A stretch of DNA of 43,801 bases from an uncultured Bacteroidales bacterium (GCA_903925275.1 CAIYES010000474.1:1-43801), one strand, 5' to 3'. Counted from the stretch's first letter, positions 1-9,027 are shown. Notes: generated from the sequence alone by a model not told the origin. Translations and numbers: made by a program.

Positions 1-206
1 ATGACAAGTGACAAATGACAAGTGACAAATGACAAGTAATAAGTGACAAGTGACGAATGACAAGTGACGAATGACAAGTTCAGGTTTATCGGGGTTTACG
101 GGTTATTATTGTTTTCTGTTTGCTTTAAAATTGTCAAAATTTCTTTTCAATTTAACTCATCGTTATTCATCCCCCAATTTGTCATTCGTCATTTGTCACT
201 CGTCAT
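1..206. repeat. Heptanucleotide repeat element with inverted ends
   Basis: Positions 1-77 are eleven tandem 7-bp units of the form RTGACAA, with variants such as GTGACGA and GTAATAA. Positions 179-206 carry four units of the same family in the opposite orientation (TTGTCAT, TCGTCAT, TTGTCAC, TCGTCAT). The two ends could pair into a long imperfect hairpin around an AT-rich centre. The element sits directly downstream of the atpB stop codon and probably continues left of the window. Short open frames across it are repeat artefacts. Related units occur inside tsaB and hemW. Confidence 0.85.
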
Positions 207-210
207 TTTT

Positions 211-1368
211 TCAATGGTGTTCCGGTTCAATGGTAGCCAGGCCGAAATATAGTGCCGACAACAGTGTAAAAACATAAGCCTGGATAAAGGCTACCAGCAA
301 CTCCAGCAAATTCATAAATATCATGAAGGCAACAGACACTACTGAAACACCCAGTCCCAGTACAGCGCTTATCGCACCAAAGATAAAGATCAGGCTAACA
401 AATCCGAGAACGATGATGTGCCCGGCAGTGATGTTGGCAAAGAGACGGATCATCAGTACAAAGGGTTTGGTGATGATCCCGATGATCTCTACAATCGGCA
501 TCAAAGGCACTGGAAACTTCAGCCACCAGGGCACCCCCGGGGTGTTGATGATATCTATCCAGTAGTGCTTATTCCCATTAATGGTTGTAAGAATGAAGGT
601 GAAAATTGCCATGACCAGCGTTACAGCAATGTTTCCCGTAACATTGGCACCTCCAGGGAAAAACGGGATCAGCCCGAACAGGTTGTTGAAGAAAATAAAA
701 AAGAAAATCGTTAGCAGAAACGGCATGAATTTCTCATATTTTTTTTCCCCGATTGAACTCTTTGCGATATCATCGCGGACAAAAATGATAAGGGGCTCCA
801 GAACTGATTGCAATCCACTCGGTGCTTTATTCACATTGCGTTTGTAAGCGTTTGCCACTGATACAAAAATGAGTATCAGCAATAGGCAACTCAGCAGTAT
901 AGCAAAAACAACCTTTGTTATCGAAAAATCATATACGGTAAGCCCGGCTCCGGCGCTGTGATTGTCGTCGAGTCTCCTGATTTTACCTTTGTGCGGTCCT
1001 TCCGGTTCGAGTATAAAGCCTTGGTAACTGTGTGTTTCGTTATGGAACCTGGCTGAACTGAACACATACAGACTGCCATTGTAAAACAGTATAACCGGAA
1101 GCGGAACGGTGATGTTCAGGCTCCCGATTTCAGCAACGTGCCATTCGTGGTTGTCGACCACATGCTCCATGATCATTTCCCCGGCATTGAACTTTCCCTC
1201 ATCTTTGCCTTCTGCCTTTACCGGTTGACCCGCAGCACTGTCAGAAGCAGGAACCGCGACGGGTTGATCCAGCCCGGTTGCATGCATGCTGCTTACAAAC
1301 GCAACAATAAAAAGGACGCTGATAAGCGAACACCGCAAAAAAGCCAGATATGATCTAATAGCTGTCAT
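211..1368 (-). CDS. atpB: F0F1 ATP synthase subunit a
   Basis: Subunit a of the F0 membrane sector forms the two half-channels that carry protons to and from the c-ring, driving or using ATP synthesis in the inner membrane. The 385-residue protein starts with a probable signal sequence (residues about 10-30), then a polar region of about 120 residues outside the membrane, then several hydrophobic helices. The conserved segment MIRLFANITAGH contains the essential arginine (about R308), and the family's C-terminal ELLVAFIQAYVF motif is present. The extended N-terminus is known from Bacteroidota AtpB and makes the protein longer than the E. coli form. The rest of the atp operon would lie left of the window. 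A TAnnTTTG-like element is 31 bp upstream of the ATG. Confidence 0.96.
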   Translation of the reverse strand: MTAIRSYLAFLRCSLISVLFIVAFVSSMHATGLDQPVAVPASDSAAGQPVKAEGKDEGKFNAGEMIMEHVVDNHEWHVAEIGSLNITVPLPVILFYNGSLYVFSSARFHNETHSYQGFILEPEGPHKGKIRRLDDNHSAGAGLTVYDFSITKVVFAILLSCLLLILIFVSVANAYKRNVNKAPSGLQSVLEPLIIFVRDDIAKSSIGEKKYEKFMPFLLTIFFFIFFNNLFGLIPFFPGGANVTGNIAVTLVMAIFTFILTTINGNKHYWIDIINTPGVPWWLKFPVPLMPIVEIIGIITKPFVLMIRLFANITAGHIIVLGFVSLIFIFGAISAVLGLGVSVVSVAFMIFMNLLELLVAFIQAYVFTLLSALYFGLATIEPEHH

Positions 1369-1398
1369 GAAAATAGCTCCAACTTACTTAATGGGATG

Positions 1399-1406
1399 CA
1401 AAAATA
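1399..1406 (-). promoter_or_regulatory. Possible atpB promoter -7 element
   Basis: Read on the minus strand this is TATTTTTG, an exact fit to the Bacteroidota -7 consensus TAnnTTTG, 31 bp before the atpB ATG. No convincing TTG -33 element lies at the expected distance, so the call is tentative. Confidence 0.4.
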
Positions 1407-1472
1407 GAAATTAATATTGAATTTGGAAAATCATGGTTTGTAACCAAACAACATTTTATTCGTCTTAATGCC

Positions 1473-1500
1473 TTGGTGAACCCTAAAATCATTAATTTTG
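1473..1500 (+). promoter_or_regulatory. Promoter of the TolC-HlyD genes
   Basis: TTG at 1473-1475 and TAATTTTG at 1493-1500 are 17 bp apart, matching the Bacteroidota -33/-7 promoter (TTG, TAnnTTTG). The ATG at 1524 lies 24 bp beyond the -7 element. This decides the start of the downstream gene: the in-frame TTG at 1473 is the -33 box rather than a start codon. Confidence 0.7.
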
Positions 1501-1523
1501 AACCCTTATTAAATCCCTTGAAA

Positions 1524-2978
1524 ATGCACACGCATCGTTTTTGGTTCAGGCTTCTGACCCTGATGATCATTATGTTTACGGGCGCTTCCCGTGCAGGTTT
1601 TACACAAAAAATATGGACCCTTGAAGATTGTATCAACTATGCTCTTGAAAACAATCTGGACATTAACAAACAACTTTTTACAGTTGAGAACAATAAAGAT
1701 GTTTTGCTTCAAAGCGGACTGAATATGTTGCCCAACCTCAATGCCAACGGTACCAACGTTTGGAATTTCGGTCAGACCATCGACATGTACACCAACACAT
1801 TTGCGACAAATACGGTGCGTTCCAACAATTTTTATATTTCAAGCAATGTTGTCCTGTATTCGGGTCTTCAGAAGTTAAATACATATAAAGAAAAGAAAAT
1901 AAACCTGTTGGCCAGCAACTATGATCTGGATGTTATCAAAAACAGCATTTCGCTATCTGTTGCCGGATTTTATCTCGATATCCTGTTTAACCTTGAGTTG
2001 CTTGATGTGGCAAGGGAACAACTCAGAATAACCACCTCCCAGGCGGAGCGTATGCAAAAATTAGTCGATGCCGGTTCTTCGGCAAAAGGCGATTTGCTGA
2101 ATATTCTGGCACAAAAAGCTGCCGAACAATTGAACGTGGTGGATGCCGAGAACAGGCTTTATATTTCCAACCTCTCACTGCAGCAATTGATTGATCTGCC
2201 TGTGACGCGCGATTTCCTCGTTGAAAAACCATCACTCAAACCGGTTCAGGCTCCCAAAAATAAAATTACCGCCGACCTTATTTTTGAACATGCCCTGAAA
2301 ACCCGGCCGGAAATCAAAAGCGCTGAGTTGCGTGTTGAATCTGCACAAAAAAGATTGGCCATTGCCCGGGGAATAATCCAACCCTCTCTTTCGCTGAGTG
2401 GTTCCTGGGGAACCGGGTATTCGGGAGTTGCTGAACAGATCGATCCTACCAAGCCGTCTGTTGTTGATACGATCCCGATAGGCTTTGTTCAAAACACACA
2501 TGAAATCGTTTTGATGCCGCAAACCACTAATTCCTACCGGGTTAAATCCTTCACCGACCAGTTGCGCGACAACAGCAATCAATCGGTTGGTTTTTACCTG
2601 AACATCCCCATTTTCAACGGATGGTCGGGACGTACCGCCATCAGTCAGGCAAAAATCCAGAAATCACAGGCAGAACTCGACCTGGGAATTCAAACCAGAG
2701 AACTGAGGAAACTGATCGAACAATCTTATGCTGATGCCGCATCCTCCCTCCAGAAATACAATGCATCGCAGGAAAAAGTGAACGCACAAACCGAGGCTTT
2801 CAAATATGCCCAGCAGAAATTTGATGTAGGGGTGATGACTTCTTTTGATTATAACAACAGCAAGAAAGATCTTACCAAGGCCGAATCGGACCTGCTCCAG
2901 GCCAAATATGACTTTATTTTTAAAACAACCATTCTCGACTTCTACATGGGGAATCCCATCCGGATTGATCGTGAATAA
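1524..2978 (+). CDS. TolC-family outer membrane efflux protein
   Basis: This is an outer-membrane channel of the TolC/OEP family, which forms a trimeric beta-barrel with a long periplasmic alpha-helical tunnel. From the ATG at 1524 the protein has 484 residues: a signal peptide (about residues 1-27, ending near GFTQ), then the two repeated OEP halves rich in long amphipathic helices, for example around AQKAAEQLNVVDAENRLY and the C-terminal NSKKDLTKAESDLLQAKYD. The length is normal for the family. I chose 1524 because a promoter covers the in-frame TTG at 1473 and because the signal peptide begins here. The HlyD-type adaptor gene starts 18 bp downstream, so the two are probably co-transcribed as two parts of a tripartite exporter. 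Substrate unknown. Confidence 0.93.
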   Translation: MHTHRFWFRLLTLMIIMFTGASRAGFTQKIWTLEDCINYALENNLDINKQLFTVENNKDVLLQSGLNMLPNLNANGTNVWNFGQTIDMYTNTFATNTVRSNNFYISSNVVLYSGLQKLNTYKEKKINLLASNYDLDVIKNSISLSVAGFYLDILFNLELLDVAREQLRITTSQAERMQKLVDAGSSAKGDLLNILAQKAAEQLNVVDAENRLYISNLSLQQLIDLPVTRDFLVEKPSLKPVQAPKNKITADLIFEHALKTRPEIKSAELRVESAQKRLAIARGIIQPSLSLSGSWGTGYSGVAEQIDPTKPSVVDTIPIGFVQNTHEIVLMPQTTNSYRVKSFTDQLRDNSNQSVGFYLNIPIFNGWSGRTAISQAKIQKSQAELDLGIQTRELRKLIEQSYADAASSLQKYNASQEKVNAQTEAFKYAQQKFDVGVMTSFDYNNSKKDLTKAESDLLQAKYDFIFKTTILDFYMGNPIRIDRE

Positions 2979-2996
2979 CCCATAATACAATTTTTC

Positions 2997-4382
2997 ATGG
3001 CTAACAAAATTTCAAAGAAAAAGATTTGGATCATCATTGCCGTTGTTGCAGTGGTGGCAGCAATTGTGATTTTAGCCGTTGTTAAGGGACAACGGAATGA
3101 AGGCACAAAGGTGGCAACTGAAAAAGTGATGAAACGAACAATCATCCAGACTGTTTCATCGAATGGCAAGATCCAGCCCGAAAAGGATATCAAGATCAGC
3201 CCGTACATCTCGGGCGAAGTGGTTGAACTCTACGTAAAAGAGGGAAACCAGGTTAAAAAGGGTGACCTGCTTGCAAAAATCGACCCGGAGATATATATTT
3301 CACAGTTCGATCAAAGCGAAGCAGCGGTAAATACCCAAAAAGCGAATCTGGCAAATTCAAAGGCAAGACTTGCGCAAATCAGGGCACAATTTGAAAATGC
3401 CCGGCTTACCTTTGAACGTCAGGAAAAATTATTCAAGGAAAATGTGATCTCCAAGGCTGAATATGACCAATCCAAAGCCGCTTTCCAGGTTGCTCAGGCC
3501 CAGATTACCGCTGGTGAAGAAGATATCAAGGCCTCTGATTTCATGGTAAAAAATTCAGAAGCCGCCCTGAAAAGATCAAAAGAAGATCTGACCCGCACGG
3601 CTATTTTCGCCCCGAACGACGGTACTGTTTCAAAGCTGGGTGTATTGAAAGGCGAACGGGTTACCGGCGCTTCACAGTTCTCAAGCGGAACCGAAATTAT
3701 GCGTATTGCAAATCTCAATGAAATGGAGGCCCAGGTACAAGTCAATGAAAATGACATTGTCCGTGTCAGCATGGGTGATACAGCCCTTATTGAGGTGGAT
3801 GCTTACCTCAACCGTAAATTCAAAGGAGTGGTAACCGAAATTGCTACTTCTGCAAATACGACCGGCGTAAGCGTTGACCAGGTAACCAATTTCAATGTAA
3901 AAATTCACATTCTGAAGGATTCTTATAAAGATCTCCTGGTAGGTAAAGAGGTCGATTTTTCTCCCTTTCGTCCAGGGATGTCTTGTACTGTTGAAATTCA
4001 AACCGAGGTTGCTGAAAACACCCTGACTGTTCCTATTCAGGCGGTAACTACACGGATTGCCAAGGACACCCTTGACAAGATCAATGCAAAAAACAAAACC
4101 ACAAAAGATAATGGGGATGATCAGGTCGAGATGGTTACCGTTAAGAAAAAAAGCGATAAGATTCAGGAGTGCGTTTTTATCTTCAGCGATGGCACGGCCA
4201 AAAAAATAGATGTAAAAACAGGCATCCAGGACAACTCCTTTATCCAGATAGTTAGCGGGCTGAAGGTGGGCGATGAGATCATCACGGCTCCATACAGTGC
4301 GGTATCGAAACTTCTGAACAATGGCGATAAGGTAAAGAAAGTTGACAAAAAAGACTTGTTTACCAAAGAGAAAGAGAAATAG
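2997..4382 (+). CDS. HlyD/MacA-type periplasmic efflux adaptor
   Basis: A membrane-fusion protein that would link an inner-membrane pump to the TolC channel. The 461-residue product has an N-terminal membrane anchor (residues about 6-27, IIIAVVAVVAAIVILAVV), a lipoyl-like half (SPYISGEVVELYVKEGNQVKKGDLL), a long coiled-coil hairpin (about residues 100-190), the second lipoyl half (FAPNDGTVSKLGVLKGERV) and beta-barrel and membrane-proximal domains. The C-terminus is lysine-rich. It follows the TolC gene by 18 bp and ends 3 bp before tsaB. MacA-like adaptors usually work with a MacB ABC permease, but neither that nor an RND pump is in the window, so the pump partner must be encoded elsewhere. 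Confidence 0.92.
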   Translation: MANKISKKKIWIIIAVVAVVAAIVILAVVKGQRNEGTKVATEKVMKRTIIQTVSSNGKIQPEKDIKISPYISGEVVELYVKEGNQVKKGDLLAKIDPEIYISQFDQSEAAVNTQKANLANSKARLAQIRAQFENARLTFERQEKLFKENVISKAEYDQSKAAFQVAQAQITAGEEDIKASDFMVKNSEAALKRSKEDLTRTAIFAPNDGTVSKLGVLKGERVTGASQFSSGTEIMRIANLNEMEAQVQVNENDIVRVSMGDTALIEVDAYLNRKFKGVVTEIATSANTTGVSVDQVTNFNVKIHILKDSYKDLLVGKEVDFSPFRPGMSCTVEIQTEVAENTLTVPIQAVTTRIAKDTLDKINAKNKTTKDNGDDQVEMVTVKKKSDKIQECVFIFSDGTAKKIDVKTGIQDNSFIQIVSGLKVGDEIITAPYSAVSKLLNNGDKVKKVDKKDLFTKEKEK

Positions 4383-4385
4383 TGC

Positions 4386-5126
4386 ATGGCGCTGATCCTA
4401 TGCCTTGAAACTGCAACAGCGGTATGTTCTGTAGCACTGTTCCGGGATGAAATACTTCTGGGAATGAAAGAATCCTCCATCCGGAATGTTCATTCCTCAA
4501 TGCTGACCGTGTTTATTGAAGCCATCACGAAAGAATCAGAAACAAGTTTGACTGAATTGGATTCCATTGCAATCAGCATGGGACCTGGCTCCTTTACCGG
4601 ACTGAGGATTGGAGTCGCGACTGCAAAAGGGCTGTGTTATGCGCTTGATAAGCCTTTGATTGCTGTTCCCACACTCCAGTCGATGGCCGTTGGAATGAAT
4701 TACAAATTACAAATGACAAATGACGGATTGGCCGGGCCGATGAAAAATGCAACGATTAGCAGCCCCACCCTTTTTTGCCCTATGATCGATGCCCGGAGGA
4801 TGGAGGTTTATTGTGCCATTTATGATGATCAGGGTAGGCAGGTGGAGGATGTACGTGCTGAAATTATTGATGAGGCCTCGTTTGGTGATTTACTTGAGCA
4901 GAACAGGATCGTCTTTGGCGGGGAAGGGGCGGAAAAATGCAAAGAACATCTCAAATCTCATCCGAATGCAATGTTCCTCGACGATTTCACCACCTCCGCA
5001 CAATACATGAATTCACTTGCAGAAGCTAAATTCAAAAACCAGGACTTTGAAAATCTGGCTTACTTTGAACCATTCTATCTCAAGGACTATGTTGCAGGAA
5101 AGCCGAGGGTAAAGGGATTGCATTAA
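4386..5126 (+). CDS. tsaB: tRNA threonylcarbamoyladenosine synthesis protein TsaB
   Basis: TsaB pairs with TsaD and TsaE to transfer the threonylcarbamoyl group to A37 of tRNAs that read ANN codons. It has the ASKHA fold but acts as the scaffold or dimerisation subunit. The N-terminus MALILCLETA and the family signature SMGPGSFTGLRIGVATAKG (residues about 64-82) are clear. The 246-residue protein carries a low-complexity stretch at about residues 104-126, beginning MNYKLQMTND. It is encoded by a heptanucleotide tandem repeat at 4700-4727 and sits between two conserved core segments. The frame is intact, so function is probably kept. The gene starts 3 bp after the adaptor gene's stop and lies 32 bp before ispG. 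Confidence 0.95.
   Translation: MALILCLETATAVCSVALFRDEILLGMKESSIRNVHSSMLTVFIEAITKESETSLTELDSIAISMGPGSFTGLRIGVATAKGLCYALDKPLIAVPTLQSMAVGMNYKLQMTNDGLAGPMKNATISSPTLFCPMIDARRMEVYCAIYDDQGRQVEDVRAEIIDEASFGDLLEQNRIVFGGEGAEKCKEHLKSHPNAMFLDDFTTSAQYMNSLAEAKFKNQDFENLAYFEPFYLKDYVAGKPRVKGLH
4700..4727 (+). repeat. Heptad repeat inside tsaB
   Basis: Four tandem 7-bp units (TTACAAA, TTACAAA, TGACAAA, TGACGGA) lie within the tsaB reading frame. They belong to the same repeat family as positions 1-77 and the copy in hemW at 22044-22071. Confidence 0.85.
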
Positions 5127-5158
5127 ACAGTTTTTCAACACCTTAGATTTCGAATAAC

Positions 5159-6349
5159 ATGATTTCAGCAATTCCCTGCCGGTTTCAAACAAGAGTAGTC
5201 AACATCGGCACGCTGCCCATGGGAGGCGATAACCCGGTTCGCGTGCAATCAATGACCAGCACCGAAACACTTGATACCAGATCAACCGTGGCCCAAATAA
5301 TACGGATGATCGAGGCAGGGTGTGAATATGTGCGGATTGCTGTTCCCGGGATGAAGGAGGCCGGAAACCTGCGGGAAATTAAAAGTGCCCTTCACCGCCA
5401 GGGCTATAAGACACCACTGATTGCCGATGTTCATTTCACCCCTAAAATTGCTGAAATTGCTGCGGGAATAGTCGAAAAAGTGCGCATAAATCCGGGAAAT
5501 TATTTACCGTCACACGATATTCATCCCAGTTCCAACTTTCCAGGTACTATATCACACCTCACGGATACCGGACAGGTACTGGAACAGATCGCTGACCGGC
5601 TCTCGCCGCTGTTAAAGATCTGTCTCGATCATGGAACAGCAATCCGCATCGGGGTAAATCATGGATCACTCTCTGAAAGGATTATGAACCAGTTTGGCGA
5701 TACTCCGCTTGGCATGGTTGAATCGGCGCTTGAATTTGCCAGGGTTTGCGAAGGTCTCTCTTTTCATAACCTCGTTTTTTCGATGAAAGCAAGCAACACC
5801 CGGGTGATGATTGCGGCAAACAGGCTGCTGGCAGACCGGATGAAACTGGAGGGCATGAATTACCCGCTTCATCTGGGCGTAACTGAAGCCGGCGCCGGAG
5901 AGGACGGCCGGATTAAATCGGCCATTGGCATTGGCAGTTTGCTTGCCGATGGCATCGGAGATACGATCAGGGTATCCCTGACCGAAGATCCTGAATTTGA
6001 AATTCCTGTCGCATACAATATCCTTCAGGCTGCCGGAGTCCGCATCACCAAAACGGAATTTATCTCGTGCCCTTCATGCGGCAGGACCCTGTTTAACATT
6101 CAGTCGGCACTGAAAAACATCCAGGCCAAAATGTCCCATCTGAAAGGTTTAAAGATCGCAGTGATGGGCTGCATTGTAAATGGCCCCGGCGAAATGGCCG
6201 ATGCCCATTATGGCTATGTTGGCGCCGGCAAAGGAAAGATACATCTCTATAAAGGACAGCAGGTGATCAGAAAAAACGTTGACGAATCTCTCGCTGTTGA
6301 AGCATTGATTGCGCTTATCAAAGAGTCAGGAGATTGGGTTGATGCATAA
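5159..6349 (+). CDS. ispG: 4-hydroxy-3-methylbut-2-enyl diphosphate synthase, short form
   Basis: IspG (GcpE) reductively opens methylerythritol cyclodiphosphate to HMBPP, the penultimate step of the MEP isoprenoid pathway, using a [4Fe-4S] cluster. The TIM-barrel part (residues 1 to about 285) contains VRVQSMTSTETLDT, the ADVHFTP motif and HLGVTEAGAGEDGRIKSAIG. The C-terminal part carries the cluster ligands CPSC (C304, C307), C338 in GCIVNGPGE, and E345. The TIM-barrel sequence looks like the Bacteroidota/Chlamydia type. That type normally carries a large extra domain (A*) between barrel and cluster domain and has about 600 residues, but this protein has 396 and lacks it. All catalytic ligands are kept, so it is probably active. 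Confidence 0.96.
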   Translation: MISAIPCRFQTRVVNIGTLPMGGDNPVRVQSMTSTETLDTRSTVAQIIRMIEAGCEYVRIAVPGMKEAGNLREIKSALHRQGYKTPLIADVHFTPKIAEIAAGIVEKVRINPGNYLPSHDIHPSSNFPGTISHLTDTGQVLEQIADRLSPLLKICLDHGTAIRIGVNHGSLSERIMNQFGDTPLGMVESALEFARVCEGLSFHNLVFSMKASNTRVMIAANRLLADRMKLEGMNYPLHLGVTEAGAGEDGRIKSAIGIGSLLADGIGDTIRVSLTEDPEFEIPVAYNILQAAGVRITKTEFISCPSCGRTLFNIQSALKNIQAKMSHLKGLKIAVMGCIVNGPGEMADAHYGYVGAGKGKIHLYKGQQVIRKNVDESLAVEALIALIKESGDWVDA

Positions 6350-6395
6350 ACAAAATCGTGCTTCGTAGTTTTATCAGACGTTTTGATTTTTTAGT

Positions 6396-7337
6396 TTACT
6401 TCCCTGTTACAATTTTAATGCACCGCGGCAATATCTCAAATACAAACGGCGTATGACCCAGGGATTCCCCATCGGTTTCAAGGTAAAGTTTTCCTGTTGA
6501 TCTGATCCTGATGTGTTCTCCTTTGAAGGTGGCTACGATCGGGAGATCAACAAGCGAACCATCAAAGAGTTTTCGGGCATATCGTACTACCATCCATTTT
6601 GATGTCTTCTTAATAAGCGTGACATCAAGCAATCCATCATCGGGTATGGCGAAGGGTACCTGCATCATCCCCCCCCCATTGTATTTGCATATCCCGACAT
6701 TCATTGAAAATACTTCACCTTTGAACACTATCTTATCATCAACCTCGATCACCGCATCCATGAATTTATATTGGAAAAGGCTTGCAAAGACAAAATACAT
6801 ATAGGTAAGAGAGCCGCCAATGCCTTTTTCTTTCAATATATTGGTTTTTTTCGCCACCAATGCATCATATCCCATCCCGGCAACATTCATAAAATAGCGC
6901 ACCACCTTATTCACATCATGAAAATAAGTGACTTTTCCGGCATCCTGCATAAAGGTCTTTTTCTGCTTCAGGAGGTGGATGGCTTTTACATAATCAAAAG
7001 GGATGTTGAACATACGGCACCAGTCGTTTCCGGTTCCAACCGGGATCATCCCAAGCGTGATCTCCGAAGTTGATACATCTTTGCCGGTCATGATGCCATT
7101 GAGTACTTCATTAAGGGTTCCATCGCCCCCTACTACACAAATGTTTCTGCTTCCCCCGGCAACAACCTCTGAGGCAATCTGAATGGCGTGCCCTCTGCTT
7201 TCAGTCAGCCGGTATTCAAAATCAACACCTTCTTCCTTCAATATCTCAAGGATTTTCGGCCAATCCTTAAATCCCTTCTTCACCCCTGCATTTGGGTTTA
7301 CAATCATAAGCCAGTTATCAGAAGATGTGTTTTCCAT
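6396..7337 (-). CDS. Diacylglycerol kinase-family lipid kinase (YegS/DgkB-like)
   Basis: A soluble ATP-dependent lipid kinase of the DAGK catalytic superfamily. The nucleotide-binding motif GGDGTLNEVLNG is at about residues 70-81, followed by the family's PVGTGNDWCR loop. A C-terminal beta-sandwich follows with the expected DGLLDV segment. The 313-residue length is normal. Substrate cannot be read from sequence; diacylglycerol, sphingosine and phosphatidylglycerol are all used by relatives. It is the last gene of a minus-strand operon, 10 bp after the O-antigen-ligase-like gene. It ends 46 bp from the end of ispG (convergent), with no clear terminator between them. Confidence 0.92.
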   Translation of the reverse strand: MENTSSDNWLMIVNPNAGVKKGFKDWPKILEILKEEGVDFEYRLTESRGHAIQIASEVVAGGSRNICVVGGDGTLNEVLNGIMTGKDVSTSEITLGMIPVGTGNDWCRMFNIPFDYVKAIHLLKQKKTFMQDAGKVTYFHDVNKVVRYFMNVAGMGYDALVAKKTNILKEKGIGGSLTYMYFVFASLFQYKFMDAVIEVDDKIVFKGEVFSMNVGICKYNGGGMMQVPFAIPDDGLLDVTLIKKTSKWMVVRYARKLFDGSLVDLPIVATFKGEHIRIRSTGKLYLETDGESLGHTPFVFEILPRCIKIVTGK

Positions 7338-7347
7338 GTGATTCTTT

Positions 7348-9024
7348 TTATATGTCTTTATGAATTATACTGTCTTTCTCCTTCCGTGCAAAGAGAAATA
7401 ATGCGTAAAAAATGGCAAAGAACGATACCCCGGTTTGCGATTCAATGGTGTCGCCCGTTAACATTGACAACACGGAAATGATCAGAAATATCAGGAAAAA
7501 ATAATCATCCACGCGGCGTAACATCACCGGGGGATAAAAAACGGAGAATAAAAACCAGAGAAAACCAAAAATTCCGAAGCCGATGAAAATGGACAGGAAC
7601 TGATTATGGGAACGCCACCGCTGATCGGGCGAGAGCTTTGTATGCATTTTTTCGTATTGCGCCGCGAATGCAAGGTTCATGTCGCCGGTGCCAACACCGG
7701 TAAGCCAATTGTTATTAATGATCCCGATTGATGCTTTCCAGAATTCGAGTCGCTGCATAAGCGTGGCGCCGCTTGGATTGCCTGTTTCCCTGTAATTGTC
7801 AAATCCCCAAAGAAACTCGTAGATTCTGCCCCGGATGCCGAACTCTTTCATAAAAACAAGGTTTGCCGTCCCTTTTTCGATAGCCTCTATTTCGTCAGGC
7901 TTTAACTTGTCAACAGCATCGGCGTCTTTCCGGCACCCCCTGGAAGTAAGATACCTGATGACGGTGTAGGCCACAGGCTCCGATTTGAGGTTCAGGCTGT
8001 CGAAAGGTATATGGCTTCGTTTATTCCACGAGCTGCGCAATTCATCCCATTGGATGTAAATCCATATATAATTACCGTTTTCGGTCTGGGTGGAATAACT
8101 GTTGTTGATATATGGGTTGCCACGTGAAGTGGTCTTATCGAGTTTTGTAAAATCCACCGGGTTCACATGGTAATAATCTTTGATGATCGACCGGAGTGAA
8201 AAAAACAGAAAGGCAGTAACAATCAGGATACTTATTGCAAGGAAGGCCTTCAGGTTAAGGTTCCTCGTTTTGAAGATCAGAACGGGGATCAGAACAAGCA
8301 TGGTTATCAGGGTAATGGAGAATCCTGTAAACGATTGCGACAGGATGATGTATACAAATAACCAAACAAGGATCAATAGCAGGAGCCCCTTTTGCCAAAA
8401 AAGAAAAAGATTGCGTTTAAGCAGGAAAAAGGCGAGCGAATAAATGCTGAGGGTGAGCAGTAAACTGAAGATGATATGCGACACATTGTGCGATACAATG
8501 CGGATGTCGATAAATTGATGGGTTCCGATCATCCAGGCATTATAGACCGACCTTACCAGTACGGCGAGGACAAATAAAGCCATGAACCGGTAAAATGATT
8601 TTTTGTCAAAGGCTTCAGATGTTGAAAGGATCATTGGCAGGAGAAACAAAGGAAATTTGGTTCGCAGGTCTTTGAACGCATAATCAAAATCTGTTGTGAA
8701 TATCAATCCCAGGATGTGAAGCAGGTAAATTGAACTGAAGATTAAAGCAGGTTTATTCTTTGAAAATTGTTTAAATCCTGTTGCAATTCCAATAAAAAGC
8801 AGCTTGACTGAAAGCGGAAAAATTCGCAGTATGATCTGCCCTGCCGAGTGCCCTGCAAGAGCATTTTTTAACTTTTTTCCATCAAACCGCTCCACGATCC
8901 AGCCACCCGCGAGCATCATCTGGCCAATGCTTAATGCGATTTTTGAAAATGGAAGTGCTGCAATTATGCCACCAAGGCAGAAAATGTACCAATACCGTTC
9001 GAATTGTTTCCAGGTGATGGGCAT
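7348..9024 (-). CDS. O-antigen ligase-like membrane protein (Wzy_C family)
   Basis: A polytopic inner-membrane protein of 558 residues with about ten hydrophobic helices. A large non-membrane loop lies between roughly residues 270 and 460. The C-terminal part has the Wzy_C/WaaL-type signature WLTGVGTGDMNLAF followed by SHNQFLSIFIGFGIFGF, where the histidine fits the conserved residue of the O-antigen ligase and polymerase superfamily. Such proteins join or polymerise undecaprenyl-linked glycans in the periplasm. Whether this one is a ligase, a polymerase or a protein glycosyltransferase cannot be told. It lies between an omega-amidase gene (3 bp upstream) and a lipid kinase gene (10 bp downstream) with no glycosyltransferases nearby. 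Confidence 0.85.
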   Translation of the reverse strand: MPITWKQFERYWYIFCLGGIIAALPFSKIALSIGQMMLAGGWIVERFDGKKLKNALAGHSAGQIILRIFPLSVKLLFIGIATGFKQFSKNKPALIFSSIYLLHILGLIFTTDFDYAFKDLRTKFPLFLLPMILSTSEAFDKKSFYRFMALFVLAVLVRSVYNAWMIGTHQFIDIRIVSHNVSHIIFSLLLTLSIYSLAFFLLKRNLFLFWQKGLLLLILVWLFVYIILSQSFTGFSITLITMLVLIPVLIFKTRNLNLKAFLAISILIVTAFLFFSLRSIIKDYYHVNPVDFTKLDKTTSRGNPYINNSYSTQTENGNYIWIYIQWDELRSSWNKRSHIPFDSLNLKSEPVAYTVIRYLTSRGCRKDADAVDKLKPDEIEAIEKGTANLVFMKEFGIRGRIYEFLWGFDNYRETGNPSGATLMQRLEFWKASIGIINNNWLTGVGTGDMNLAFAAQYEKMHTKLSPDQRWRSHNQFLSIFIGFGIFGFLWFLFSVFYPPVMLRRVDDYFFLIFLIISVLSMLTGDTIESQTGVSFFAIFYALFLFARKEKDSIIHKDI

Positions 9025-9027
9025 GAG

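Noticed and set aside
64-277. Plus-strand open frames over the atpB end
   Set aside because: They lie on the heptad repeat and antisense to atpB, with no family resemblance.
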